The notes beneath the pieces are model-generated. The model was not told the DNA's origin. It searched no databases and saw nothing but the letters and a program-made list of their open reading frames with translations. A stretch of 64,000 bases of DNA, from assembly GCF_047663525.1 (NCBI RefSeq), contig NC_092613.1, forward strand, positions 5,605,501-5,669,500, read 5' to 3'. The position numbers were made by a program, and so were the translations under genes. The stretch comes from Anas platyrhynchos. Taxonomy: Eukaryota; Chordata; Aves; Anseriformes; Anatidae. Positions 11,401 through 23,057 of this stretch are shown here, one piece after another; the first letter of the stretch is position 1; each line of letters opens with the position of its first letter.

Positions 11401-13254
11401 AAGGACAAACCCAGCCCCGCGGGGTTCCGCTGCTCAGGGGTGCTCCCAGCCTAATTAGCCTCTCTGCAAAGCCACCTAACGAGTTGTTGGAGGCCAGCAG
11501 GTGCCTCTGCTTCTCCTTCTCCATTCACTTACCCAGGAGATGCCCCGCTGCAGCCCTGTCTGTCCATCTGAGGTGTCCCTCTGTCCATCCGAGGCGTCCC
11601 TCTGTCCCCAGCCACCAGCACAGAGGACACACGTCTCTCCAGTAGACCCATGGCAGCCAGAGGAGAGGTTTGCAGAGGCACAGAAAAGTTTGTTTGAGCA
11701 GCCAAAAGAGCTTTTAAGATGCCAAGATGGGCCCCAACCCAATCCCCCCCATCCCTGCCCCATGAGCACCCGCTGCTCCTCTCCATCCATCCCACAGGGC
11801 TCTCCATCCCCATGCTCAGATGAGGTTTAGCATGGAAGTAATTTCCCAAATCAGGGGAAAATGGGCCCAAAAAGGTGTGCAAGGCACTAGGGCCCTCCCA
11901 CAGCTCACCAAGCCCCTTCTCTCCATGCCTCAGTTTCCCTCACCTACAGAGGGCTCATCCCCTCTTTGCCACAAGCACCCAGAGCTGGCAGCACGAGGGA
12001 CCAGAACCATCACCTGCACCTCTCAGAGCCCTTTTAGGGTCTGATTCCCCTTTCACTAACGAGGGCAAATCAGAACGACCTGTCGATGGAGTGGGAGGAA
12101 ACTCCCCCAAGAGAAAAATCCCTGCCCCATCCTGGCACCAGCTGTGGGCAGAGCAGTGGCTTTCCCAACGCCCTCCACCTCCTGCCGCCGAGCTCCTGGC
12201 GGAGGGCACCGTCTGGCCTCTCCCGGGGAGCCACTTGAGATGCGGAGCCCATCCTGGCTCTCGCCGGGGTCATTTTTCTCTCTGCTTGGCTGCCCCAAGC
12301 AGACGCTTGTCACCGCTCCGCCGGCAGCCTGTCTGCGGCCAGCCCTGGGGAGGGGGCAGCCCGGAGCTGGCACCCACCCTGCTGGGATTGGGACGGAGCT
12401 GCCCCTTGTACCCATAACAGGGGGGACACAGCACCTTGGCACCCCCCTGGGGACACCTGGGTGACACGGGCAGAGCTGCACATGGGGAGGAACAGAGAGG
12501 GGGCAGGCGTGGAGGCAGCCGGCGAGGTGGAGGAGGGAGGGAAAGCAATCCATCTGCGATGTGCGCCGCTTCCTAATGCGCCCCGTAGCCTGCCTGCCTC
12601 TTCGGGGAAGCAGTAGGAGACACCGCTTACCAAAGCTATCCACGGCCCACTGCAGTAAAACCCTCGACTGCCTCGTGCCCGGCGTGGAGGCACAGCGATG
12701 CTGCCACCTGCACAGAGCCCAGGGAGAGGGGCACGAGGCCGGGCAGCCCCATACGGGACCCCAAATCCTGGCCGGAGCAGCCAGCGTCTCTACAAGCCCC
12801 GGGCACCTCTGCCATGTGTCACCCATCCTGGGGATGTGCACGGGGGGATAAATGTGGGTGTCCTGGCTCCTTGCTGGGGCTCTCCCCATGGGTCTTTGCC
12901 CCCCAGGAGGGGGCTACCCTGCAAGGACAGGGGTGTCCTCGGATGCAGCCCCCCAAATCTCCCCACCCTGCCTCTCCTTGCTTGGGTGCGATGGTGGCAT
13001 GGCACGAAGTGAAGCCTGGTGGCCCCTACCCAGGTGATGTGGGGTAAAGGCAGCCCAGGGGATGCTCTGGGTTGGGCTGGGGCAGCAGCCGGCCCCAAAA
13101 CCTTTCAGGAAAGAGCCTCCAGCCCCTGACTCCCCATGGGGTTGGCCCCGCTGTTCGGAGAGAGCCCAGCAGCGCTGCACAAAGGCTTTTTCTCTTAAGC
13201 AGAGAGGCGAGGGAAAGCAAAGCCTCTCCATCCAGCTGAAAGCACCAGGGGAGT
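11401..13254. other. Intergenic, no gene recognised
   Basis: GC-rich DNA. It contains a 21-bp tandem duplication at 11560-11601 and long overlapping open frames on both strands (for example 12056-12889 minus) that follow the local scarcity of A+T stops and look like no protein family. Confidence 0.6.
11560..11601. repeat. 21-bp tandem duplication
   Basis: Two adjacent copies of a ctgtccatc-gaggtgtccct-like unit differ at two positions, followed by a partial third start (ctgtcccc). Confidence 0.8.
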
Positions 13255-13445
13255 GACAGGTAGGTAGAAGTAATTACTCAAATTGGAATTTGGGGTAATT
13301 ACGCTCTGCCTTCCTGCAATTTGCCCGGTGGGGAAGCCTTTTCACAACCCCCCGATAAAACAGATTTATCATCGGCTGAGCACCAGGCCCTTCCCTGTAA
13401 TCTCCCAACTCAAACACACATTTCTCTGATCATAAATTAGCGATA
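13255..13445. promoter_or_regulatory. AT-rich candidate conserved element around the palindrome
   Basis: This non-repetitive AT-rich sequence contains the 33-bp palindrome, an acagatttatcatcgg stretch (GATA-like core) and tctgatcataaattagcg near the right end. The texture is that of a conserved enhancer. There is no direct evidence of function. Confidence 0.35.
13270..13302. promoter_or_regulatory. 33-bp imperfect palindrome of homeodomain-type sites
   Basis: GTAATTAC occurs at 13270-13277 and again at 13295-13302, each itself a palindrome around TAATTA. Between them is CAAATT-GG-AATTTG, another palindrome. The whole 33 bp equals its reverse complement except for the central GG and two flanking positions. 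It lies in an AT-rich block (13255-13445) inside GC-rich DNA. Confidence 0.6.
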
Positions 13446-16400
13446 CTTGCACTCGCTCGCTCAAAGCTTTTTCTCTCTTCCCCCTCTCCAGCTTTTCCAC
13501 ATCCTACAGAAACGGAAGAGCCGGGCTCTCCGGCTGCTTATTTTAAAAGACGATGCTCAGTCAGGATTGCCAGGCAGGGAGTGGGGGCTCTCCTCCTCCG
13601 TTTGGGGTCCGTGGGCTCCGGCACACCACTGCTGCCTTGCGCAGCGCTGCCCAGGGGTGCTTGGCCCCAAAGCCAATGCGTGGCTGCTTCTTTTCAGGTG
13701 CGCTTCGTGCTTGGAAGAGTTTGGGTCTGAAACATCTCCAGGCAGGAGCGGGGGAAGCCCTGAGATGGGGAATGAATGCTCGGTGGGAAAACCCTGTGCC
13801 TGTCCCAGCAGCCGTGGCAAAGCCTGGCTCGTGCTGATGGAAAAGTCACAGTTATCGCATTTATGGGTGCTTTTATCCATCCCATCGTTTCTCCGTGGTC
13901 AGAGGGTTTGGTGCGCTCGGCCGGCGGATGGGGGACGGTGCAGGGACAAAGAACAAACCTGGAAGTGGTGCTGGGGAAATCTTCCCCCTGCTGGCCGTGG
14001 GCACGGGACCCTGCTCCTCTGCTGGGATCAGCCACAGCACTACAGGGACCCCCCTTGGGCTCCATCCCCGTGGGCTCCCCACAGCCCCCACCGCACCCCA
14101 GGGCTCTCCGAGTGCTTTGCTCTGCAGGAATTGGGTTAAACCCCGCAGCCCCCCCCGGGGACACGTGCCTCCCCGAGGTGTCAGGGCTCCTGCTGACGAG
14201 ACCTAGCGCAACGGCGCTAATAATAGCTGCGGCTTGGTGGCATCTCCCATCCCCGAGCTCGCTGTGATCAGTCCTGGAGCTGGGAGGAAGAAGAGGAAGA
14301 GGAGGAGGAGGAGGTTGGGAAAGTCCCAGGGTGCTCAGGCACCTCCAGCTGCGGGGAGGGGGCTGCTTTGCTGCAGGTTAATTTTATGTTAAACACTCAG
14401 GATTTGGAGCGAAGGAGGCGAAGAAAAAAGGTTTTCTTCTTTCTCTTCCTTTCGGTGCGTTTTTCCTCCTCCTTTTTTTCCAGTGGAGGAGTGGAAAATG
14501 GGGAAGAGGAAAAGCCCAAACAGTTTTTTTGTGTCTCCGTTCCCATTGTTGAGTTTCCCCGCGGAGGCCTGGGCAGCTGTCTGCACCCCGGTGATAATTC
14601 ATGATCCAGGCTTTCATCTCCAGGGCCATTGCAGCCCCCATCTAATGAATCCCAGTGCTGGCCTCCTTCAGAAAACACAAAAACCAAACAAAACGGCGTC
14701 CCACGGATCTGGAAACGGAGGTGCTGAGAAGCAACACAGCTGCGACCATGTGGGCATTACCGCTTACCCCATCCGTTTTGGGGATGCGCGACCTCGGTGA
14801 CCCTAAGGCACAGAGCGGGATCTCTCCATATGGGATTTCTGTACAAATACAGGCAGGAAACGAGGCTCTGGACAGTCCAGGGGAGCTGGGGACGGGGAAT
14901 GGCGCACGTCAGGATCCTGATCCAATGCAGGGCGATGGAAGCACGGCGATGGCTTCAGTGGGGCCACGCGAGTGCTGTGGCCATCGGCTGCACGAGCAGC
15001 CACCCCGAAGGATCACACACACTCTGCAAATCGGTGCCTTGAGCCTGCTGCCAGTTAAGGGCTATAAATAAAGCTGTTATCAGCTGTGCCCTGCTCGCTG
15101 AGTGAGCCGAGCCACGGCGCTTCCTCCCCTGCAGTCTTTATGGGTGATTTCTAGCCCGGGGGAGCTCGTCAGCATCCCCAGTCCGGTGGCGTTTTTCCAT
15201 CCTGCCATTGATTGTGCGTTTGGCCAATAAATCCCCCGGCTGCCAGCCCTGCTTGCGGGCTGGGGACAGGGCTGTGGCAGTGGGGACAGCAGGGCTGGCT
15301 GACAGGGACGTGGCCACTGCTGTCCCTGGGACTGCGTTATCTCTGTGACCTCTTCCCTGCTTGCCTGGGTGCCAGGAGGGCTAAAAGGTGGCTCCTGCTC
15401 CTCCTCCTCCTCCTCTGATTCCTGTCTCAGGTCTCTGACCCCAGACACCCCTGCTCTGCTCCCCTTAACCCCACAGCTCTGTCCCCAGGTGCTGGCCAAG
15501 GGACGCGTCCCAGTACGGCACGGGAGGGGAGCCCCTGGTCACACTGGTGGGGGGAAAGCAGAGAAGAAATCTGGGTGAGGAGGGTGGGAAAGGGCAGACA
15601 GGGGGAAGAAACCCAAGCAGAGAGGATGGGGCAGCTCCTGGGCAGCCACAGCAGCATCCCTGGGGGCCTCATGTCCCATCTCCCCCCAAATAACCCAGGG
15701 GAAGGAGCACGCCCATGTCCTGCCCCACAGGACACAGAGGGGGGCAGAGGAGGAGGAGGGGGAGGAGGAAGGCTGCTGCTCTCGGTGGCTTGGCAGCTTT
15801 CCCCCTTTGGTGCCCTGTAAGGACGGATGGGGCAAGGAATGGAGACATCCCAGAGGGGGGCAGGATGCGGAGCTGGCGCGAGGCGGGGAGCGCACGGAGC
15901 CCGTCGGCTGCTGGAGCCAAGCAATCAATCCCTGAGAATCCAGCCCAGCGAGGAAGGTGACCTTGAGAGGCTGAGAGAGGCGGCGAGAGGAGAGCTGCAG
16001 GGATCACACACCGAGGGACGAGGCGAGGGAGGGAGGGAGGAGGGATGGAGGGGAGCAGGGGGGGGACAGGCGGGACACCTGGGCTCCTCCTGCTCCATCC
16101 CCAGGCCAGCTGGGACGCAGCCCTGCACACCCTTAAGGCAAAACAGCTCCGAAGCAGCCCCCCCATCTCATCCATCCCCCCTCCCCGAGCAGGGCTGCTC
16201 CCCATCCCTCTTCACCCCCCCTTTCCAGCACCGCAGCCCCCACCATTTCCCGGCGGCTTTGAAGCCCCGCAGCTCCCGCTGCGCCCCAGCTCCTGAGATC
16301 AGAGCGACGAGGCTTTGCCTCTGCACAGCTCCAGCTGACAGCTCCTAACCCAGGTTCCTGCACTAATTTCTGTCTCTGGATGCTTTGCTCCCCCCCCCCA

Positions 16401-17091
16401 GCTGCCGTTTGGCCCCACGTGCCCGCAGCAGGGCTGGTGCCGCGCTCTGCCCCAAGCAGCAGGCGCATCTCAGCAGAGGTGTGCAGCCCCATCCATGCAG
16501 CTCCACACGGGACAACCCTAAAAAACCCTTTCCAGAAGTGGTTTAGGTTCAGGCAGGTCTCAGTGAGCAGCACAAGCCGAGGCAAAGCTGCAGCAGTCAG
16601 GGATGGGGAGCAGCCAGGACACCCGGCCACAGCGGCACAGGGTGGCAGATTTTGGACATGGTGCTGAGCTGGGGCTGGGTCATCCTGCTGGCACCATCCA
16701 CCAGCACAGCCCCCCCAGCAGCGCACTCCTGGGGCTTTGGGGAAGGGGAAGGCAAAGCCCTGCTGCCCCCTCCTCCCATGGGCAGAGCCCCCCCAGATCC
16801 CCCCAATGCTGTTATCGAAGTCCTTTTTGTGCAAAGCAAGGAGCCCTGCCCAAGAGACCCCCACCCACCTCCCCTTCTCCCCCCCCCCAGCTGCTTCCAT
16901 CACCTCTGCAAACCCCCAGCACCTGGGCAAGGGCTCCCAGCCCGCAGAGCTTTGTGCTGGGCTCTCCCCCAGCTCCGTGGGCATGGGCAGGAGTCCCTGA
17001 AACGACCGAACAGCCCCGAGAGGGAGAGAAAACGGCAGAGGTTGGGTTTGCAGTCCAGAGTTGAGGTCAGGCGCTTCCCAATACTCTGCCT
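13446..17091. other. Intergenic, no gene recognised
   Basis: GC-rich DNA with purine tandem tracts (GAG-rich at 14287-14314, CTC-rich at 15396-15416) and open frames up to 352 codons without family resemblance. No RNA gene or repeat element recognised. Confidence 0.6.
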
Positions 17092-17104
17092 TGCCATCTA
17101 GTGG
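17092..17104 (-). promoter_or_regulatory. CTCF-type core motif, perfect match
   Basis: TGCCATCTAGTGG is the exact reverse complement form of the CTCF core (CCASYAGRKGGCR family). It lies about 1.1 kb beyond the OPTC 3' end, between the SLRP cluster and the presumed ATP2B4 side. This is motif evidence only. Confidence 0.5.
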
Positions 17105-17699
17105 GATGAACGCGAAGGACCCGGGCTCACGGTGGGGAGATTTTGGGCGAATCCATCGGGATGGAGCCGACGCCAGCATCCCTGGTCCCACAGAAGCAGA
17201 CGAGGTGGCTGGGGCTAAAGGGCAGTGCCAAGGTGCCAGAAGGCTGGATGGGGAAGGAGGAAGGTCACGGGGACAGGCAGACAGGGGACAGACAGAGACA
17301 GCTCTTTAAAGGAGGACGTGCCAACAGGGCTCACAAATCCTGGCATTTTAGAGCTGGAAAGGCGAGCCTGGAGCAGCCCCAAATCCCTTTCACCATTCAC
17401 CAAGGGTGCTGGCATTGGGACGTACACATCCTGGGGCCGAGCAGCCCTGCTTTGGGATTTGTATGGAAAAGAAAGGCAAGGGCAGAGCGGTGCTGCACGT
17501 ACGTGCACCCGCTGCCAGCGCGCTCGTGCCCGTGGCAGCTCGCAGGCACGAGCGCCCCAGCGGCGTCCGCAGCGTGCCCATATAAGAGAAGCTGGATCTC
17601 CTCTCGAGCTGCCTTCCTTTTGCCTCCCCAGGCCTGGAGGATGTGGGCTGAGCTCCGTGGTTTCAGTTCAGGATTTTGGATTCTCCAGGGATGTGTCAT

Positions 17700-17835
17700 C
17701 TCTCTCACGGTACGCGTGTTTATGGCATGCGTTTAAAAATATAGCGGATGAATACATTACATCGAAAATATCTCACCACTGGGCAGCTCTTTTCAGGTTT
17801 TGAAGGCTGGGATGACACGAGATATTTTAACCACC
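17700..17835. promoter_or_regulatory. AT-rich candidate conserved element left of OPTC
   Basis: An AT-rich block (gtttaaaaatatagcgg, gatgaatacattacatcg, gagatattttaacc) about 0.45 kb beyond the OPTC poly(A) site and 0.6 kb right of the CTCF-type core. Non-repetitive. Possible regulatory element. Confidence 0.3.
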
Positions 17836-18258
17836 TCCGAGGGGCTCTCTGCTGCTGGATGGGGGGATGTTTGGCTCCAGGCTTTGCCGCAGCTGAAACG
17901 GCCCCAAAAAAAGCAGGGTAGGGGGCACGCTGTGGGCACAGCTCCTGCTGCCCCCACGTCCCCACTGGGTTTGGGGTCCTCGAGGGACCTGGGCACAGCC
18001 CCGGGGACACCCATCCTGCAGGTCAAACCTGACATGGCCAAAGCACCACCAGCAGCAATGCGGCTCCCAGGAGAGCCCCAAACCGGACACAGGGGGGTCC
18101 TCCCCAGGCCCCCAGGGAGGAAACCAAGAAATAAGTGGGACAGGGGGATGTGGGGACAGGGGTCACCAGTACAGGTGACAAAGCAGCTGCTGGGCTGGGT
18201 GAGGGCTCCCCATCGCTCCCGCTGCTCAGAACAGGACGCCGATTGCATTTTTCAACTC

Positions 18259-18269
18259 TTTATTTTATT
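18259..18269 (-). terminator. OPTC: OPTC polyadenylation signal (two overlapping AATAAA)
   Basis: On the minus strand two overlapping AATAAA hexamers lie about 165 nt beyond the OPTC stop codon at 18433-18435. No other hexamer lies closer, so the OPTC 3' UTR is probably about 180 nt, ending near 18.24 kb. Assignment rests on the motif and its position. Confidence 0.75.
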
Positions 18270-18432
18270 ACAGCTGCCCGCACCCTGCTCCGTTTGCCCC
18301 AGAAATGAATCCGCCCACACGCAGAGGCTCAGCTGGCCCAGGGTTCAATGCCTCAACCCCACGTTTCCCATGGGACAGCAAGAAATGGGGGGGTGCCTGG
18401 GGATGCTCCCCCGGAGCAGCCAGCGGTGGGGC

Positions 18433-20987
18433 TCAGGCGAAGCGTCCCGTGGGCAAGCGGGGCAGGCAGAAGTAGGCGTTGGGGAAGAGGCTGAGGTTGA
18501 TGGGGTTGCCATCGAGGCGGATGTCCTCCAGCGCCCTGCGGATGTGGCTGTGGTCTTGGCTGTCGCAGAACGTGTCCTTGTGCATGGTCTGGATGTTGTT
18601 GTTCTGGAAGGGGAAAGCGGGATGGTGCAGGGGGCTCCGCATCCAACCCCCAAACCGATGGGGATTTGGTGCGGGAGAGGGGCCGTGTCTCACCTGGAGG
18701 TGCAGGGAGCGCAGGCTCTCGGGCAGGGGCGTGGGGACGTAGTCCAGCTGGTTATCGGACAGATGGAGGAACTGCAGCTGCTTCAGGTCCTGTGGGAAGA
18801 GGCAGGAGGTGAAGCTCCCTCCTTCCAGCCACGCTCTGACCCTCGGCACCATCCCAACCACCCCTTGCCGTGGCAGCTTTGGGCTAAAACCAGCCTGGTT
18901 GGGGCTGTGGGAGCCCGGCACGGCTCGGTGCCCGCTGCCAGCCCCAGCACCCACCCGAAAAGCTTCGGGCTGGAGCCCGGTGCTGGGGATCCTGTTGAGA
19001 CGGGCGTCCAGCCTGACGATGCTGCGGGGCAGCTCGGGCAGCGCCGTCAGCCTGTTCTCGGGCAGGATGAGCTCCTGCAGGCTGGGCAGGAGGCGGAAAG
19101 CATCCGCGTCCGCCCAGGCGATGGAATTGCTCGTCAGGTCTATTCGCTTCAGCTTCTCTGGTGGGAGAGAGAAAGGAGGAGGCTGGAGGCGTCCCACATC
19201 GCCTCTTGTACCCCCCGAGGCTGCCCCAGCGCTGAGCCCAGCCCTCCCCTTGCCTCGACGCACTCAGCCCTGTGAAATCGCCAGCCCGGATGGCGCTGAT
19301 GCGGTTGAAGCGGGCATAGAGGTAGGTGGTGTCCGGCGGCAGCAGCGGGATGCGCTCCAGGTCGGCGTCGTCGCAGTAGACCGAGGTGCCGATGCAGAGG
19401 CAGAGCAAGCAGCTGGGGAGCCCTGGGGGTGAAGAGAAAGCTCTGGGCTCGGCTCGGCACGGCACGGCTCCACCAGCCCCCCTGCAGCCCCCCAAAACCC
19501 TGCGGGACCAGCCTCGTAGGCAAACATGCTCTGCAGTACCGGGAGCGCTCAGCCCAGCACCTCCAGTGAGGGAAGGGCTGGGAGAGCTGTGGTGAGAGGC
19601 TCTGCTCAGGACCCAGTGGCTCCCACGGGAGATGCAAGGTTCCCAAACTCAACAGCGTTGCACCCAGGGCTCACTTGGACCCCCCTTGTTTTCATTCCGC
19701 AGAAGGAACAGCAACAAAATAAATAAATAAATAAAAACCCCACAATTTTGCAATGAACAAAAGACCTGTCTCCACCACCCAAGGGTCCCAGAGAGCCAGG
19801 CAGAGGCAGCAGGAGGGGGCTACACTGTGCGCCCCCCACGCCCGCTCCCTCTCCTCGCCCCCAGCACCCGCCAGGCTCCGCATCCATTAGTGGGAGAGTT
19901 CAAAGCAGCAAGGCAACAATTTCCCTCTGCCTCCTACTTAATTTGTCCCAGTCCGGAGTGACAGAAAATGAATAAAGATATTTATCCCTCGCTACAGGAT
20001 TTTAATTGTCACTAATCTAATTGCTACTCTGTCCGACTCTCGCAATGCCTCTGCTCATTAAGATGTTGCTGCTGTTTGCCGGAGCTCGTTTCCCAGAAAT
20101 GTCTTGCTGCAGCTCTCCTGCCTGCTGTGTGATAAGGCAAAGCCCGGCACCCCTCATCTCCTCGCTGCCCAGGCACAGCAAATAAATTCTGCTGGCTGCT
20201 GGGGCTCCTTTTCCTGCAGAGCCCCAGCCGTGCCACCCCGGGACGTTTGGGTTCATTGCGTGGGAAGGAGACTCATCCTGGTCCGCACTCACCCTGCGCG
20301 GGGCGGACGGGGCTGGAGGTCGGAGGCTGTGGCTTTGGTGCTGGAGCCGTGGTGCCCACTTTTGGGAGAGCCTCGGGGTCCTTGGGGCGGGGAGCCAGGG
20401 TCCCGACCTCGATCTGCAAACACAGCAGGGGCGTGAGGGCTGAGCGAGTGGGGGCACCGCGCAGGTCTCATTGGAAAGCCAGCTCTAAACGCCTCTCCTA
20501 TCTTCAGGACCCCCCCTCTATTTGCCCAGAGGGATGTGGATGCCTCGTCCTGCCTTCCCCTGCTCCATCCCGCAGTGATGTGGCCAGGCAGGACACCGGG
20601 AAGCTGGAAGAGTTGGGATCAAGTAAAGCCTCCCCACCAGCAAGAGCAGAGGAAGAGCCACCAGGGCTCGTAGGCTTGCGTAGGGGGCTGCGACGCTTCT
20701 CCAGCCCTGGCCCAAACCTCGGAGCAGCCCCTGCCTTCTGTGCTCCCCCGTGCCCCCCTCACCTTCGGAGCAATGTCACCGTAGTCGTAGAGCTCCTCGT
20801 AGTTGCTCAGATCGACCACGTCCCCATAGCTGTCCAGCGTCAGGTCGTAGTTGTCCAGGTCCAGGTTTTCATAGAGCGCGAGGTCAACTTTGGGCTTCTC
20901 CACCTTCCTGCTCCCCTCCTGGGCTGGGACGGCCCAGGCTGCCCCCAGACACAGGCTGGCGATGCCCACCCAGGCCAGGGGCCGCAT
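18433..20987 (-). CDS. OPTC: Opticin, class III small leucine-rich repeat protein, six coding exons
   Basis: Secreted extracellular-matrix LRR glycoprotein; in other vertebrates it binds collagen fibrils of the vitreous and is made by ciliary epithelium. Coding exons on the minus strand are 20987-20763, 20413-20293, 19422-19264, 19157-18955, 18789-18694 and 18603-18433. All junctions have GT/AG ends and phases agree, giving 975 nt and 324 aa; my recollection of human opticin is 332 aa with colinear exons. Residues 1-19 look like a signal peptide (hydrophobic, ending GAAWA). Residues about 37-72 are acidic with six tyrosines (likely sulfated) and include the family motif DLSNYEEL. Residues 76-116 are Pro/Thr/Ser-rich and a likely O-glycosylated stalk. 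The class III cysteine cluster C-x2-C-x-C-x6-C is at 120, 123, 125 and 132, followed by LRRs and the C-terminal pair Cys281/Cys314. One NLS sequon lies at Asn304. The start was chosen for the signal peptide; an in-frame ATG 36 nt upstream lies in the predicted 5' UTR. The protein ends GRFA, versus GRFT in human. Confidence 0.95.
19716..19737. repeat. (TAAA)n microsatellite in OPTC intron
   Basis: About four and a half AAAT units follow a short AC-rich stretch. This is a simple sequence repeat, possibly the A-rich tail of an unrecognisable old insertion. No element body or target-site duplication is visible. Confidence 0.8.
19905..20060. promoter_or_regulatory. Candidate enhancer in OPTC intron, clustered homeodomain sites
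   Basis: This AT-rich block lies in the GC-rich intron between OPTC coding exons 2 and 3. Three homeodomain-type cores fall within 21 bp: TAATTG at 20003, TAATCT at 20013 (OTX/CRX-like) and TAATTG at 20018. The flanks are non-repetitive and AT-rich, including aatttgtcccag and cattaagatg. The texture is that of a conserved non-coding element; an eye role is inferred only from the host gene and motif type. Confidence 0.4.
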
Positions 20988-21027
20988 CCTGCGCCCAGCC
21001 GGGTGCCCTAAAATGATTTGCAAAGCG
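20988..21027 (-). other. OPTC: OPTC 5' UTR part of first coding exon, with upstream splice acceptor
   Basis: On the minus strand a pyrimidine-rich tract ending in AG at 21029-21028 (tttttgctttcag) sits 40 nt upstream of the chosen ATG. This suggests the first coding exon is preceded by a non-coding exon, as I recall for mammalian OPTC. I could not place that upstream exon or a TATA box with confidence between 21.03 and 23.04 kb. Confidence 0.55.
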
Positions 21028-21029
21028 CT

Positions 21030-23039
21030 GAAAGCAAAAAGAGGGACGGGAAGGCAGGACCTGCACGCCAGCCGCGGCCAGCCCCACTCCGCAGCCGTGT
21101 CGGGGAGCTGCAGCCGCTGCAGGGGACGAGGCTTTTCTTTTCTTTTCAGCCCATTTCACGCTCGGCTGGGCTGCCGTGCACAAGAGGCCCCAAGCAGCTG
21201 GGCTGCCCTCGCTTCCCGGCGTTCCCAGCCCCGAGGGGGCGGTGAGGGGCTCGGGGCACCCTGGGCTGAGGATGCTGCTCCCCAGTTTCTGCTGGTTTCC
21301 CCCCAGATCAAATCTTTACAAAATCTTACAATAAAAGCCTTCAACCCTCTTCATGCATCACCAGCCCCCCACCCTGCTGCTCGTCCCAGCCCCATGTGGG
21401 AGCCCCCAGGCTGGGCTCGGTGCTGGAGGAGCAGAAGGAGGGCAGCCTGCGTGCACCCCCTTTACCCTCCTTGGCACGGGACAGCCCCACTCTGCTCCCA
21501 CGGGCTCCTGTGCTGGCCCAGGAAGGGCTTCTGGTTTTTTTAATGCCTGGAGAGGAGGGACGGGGGGGGACCTGGCATGGTTGCTGCTGAGGGAAGAGGC
21601 AGGATGTGGCCAACCAGGCTGGTGGCCTCTGGCTGTCCCCAGCCCCCTCACCAGGACCTTGTATTGTTCCCATGGGCAAGGCACCTACAACTCACAGCCC
21701 CGCTCCATCTTACGGGCATCGGGGAGCTGTCATTACCCAGGATGTGTCCCACGGGGCTGGGACAGGGACACCCCAGGACGGGCAGGATGCGTGCAGCAGC
21801 CCCGTGGGCTCGTCGCAGCGCCGGGCAGCTCGGTGCCCACGCAGCCACCCACGGCCACAAACACTTCTCCTGCACGCAGCTCGCAGCCCACGCGCTCACC
21901 CACCCGAGACATCGCGCCCATCTGTGCTGCCTGCCGGCGCTGTGGGGACACCCTCGCAGTGGGGACCGTCCTCGTCCACGCACCCAAAACCCCAAGGCTG
22001 CCCCCACGCACGTCGTCCCCCCCTCTCCTTCACAGCCCCAACCCCCTCAGCACGGAGCAGAGCAAAGGGCTGCTGCTAATCTTCGTTAAGTCCCTCATTA
22101 GGTGGCTCAGCAGCCAGGGTGATGGAGGCGATGTGGCAGCTGGGGGAGAGGGGGGGGGACACATCACAGCTCAATTCCAAACCCCCTTCCTTTTTTCTGC
22201 GGTGCTCGGTTCCCCCGGGGGCAGGGGCTGACTTTGCCTGGAGAGGCAGCGAGTGGATGCCCACCCCGGGAGCTCGTGATTCATGCGCCGCTCACAAAAC
22301 GCGGGGATTTAGTTCTGCTGCAGAAAAATAATAAAAAAAATAAATAAATAAAAATAAAACCTAAGGGGAGCTCGCCGCCTGCTCTGCGCACACGCACACC
22401 CCGTGCACGCTCCCGTGAGCAGCCCCACGACGGAGCCCATGCGTTCGCACCCGCACCCACACCCGTCCTCCCTCTCTGCTCGTGATTCACGTGGGGAGAG
22501 CAGCAGCGAGAGGAGATTTTGAAGCTGCAGCGACGGGCAGGAGGAAAAAAATCGCTGCCTACACCCGTTCTGCTCATGGGAAAGCACACGTGCACCCCGC
22601 ACGGCCGCAGCACTGGGGGTCCGGGCTCGTTGCTGCAGGTGGGACTCGCCTTCCCCATGGGTCCCAAAGCCCATCCGAGCTGCCCCCAGGGGCAAACTCA
22701 CCCCAGGGATGTTTGTCCAGCTTCCCTGGGAGCACCAAGGTGACGTGGGGCAGCTCAGCCCCAATTTTGCACAAGCTGCCCCCAGCACAGAGCACAGCGA
22801 GGATGCTAACGCCCATCAGCTGCCCCCTGGGTGCTGCAGCTGAGGTCGGGTGCTCTTAATTAGCAGGGATGCTCATTAGGACAGGCACATGCTTGAGAAG
22901 CCTGACCACCACCTGCTGTGTGCAGGGTGCACCCGGATGAGCTCCAGCTTTTGGGGAGGCCTTTTTGGCCCCCAGGGAGGAGCCCTGGTCCCGAATGAAG
23001 CTCCTGTGCGAGGAGAGAGGCAGGTCCGGCCGCGGCTCT
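21030..23039. other. OPTC-PRELP intergenic spacer
   Basis: About 2 kb of GC-rich DNA lies between the 5' side of OPTC and the inferred PRELP 3' end. It must hold the OPTC promoter, but I cannot fix it. A weak TATA-like stretch in minus-strand orientation lies near 21325-21340 (tttattgtaag). An A/T-rich simple repeat (taaataaata type) lies at 22326-22359. No coding exon is recognisable. Confidence 0.5.
22326..22359. repeat. A-rich (TAAA)n simple repeat
   Basis: Imperfect A-rich repeat of AATAA and TAAA units in the OPTC-PRELP spacer. No transposable-element body is visible beside it. Confidence 0.75.
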
Positions 23040-23057
23040 GGGTCCCTGGTGAATCAC

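Noticed and set aside
17800-19275. 491-codon plus-strand open frame
   Set aside because: Overlaps OPTC coding exons in antisense and includes their introns; no family resemblance.
20988-21023. Upstream in-frame OPTC ATG at 21021-21023
   Set aside because: Adds 12 polar residues before the signal peptide; position 20987 matches the start of other opticins.
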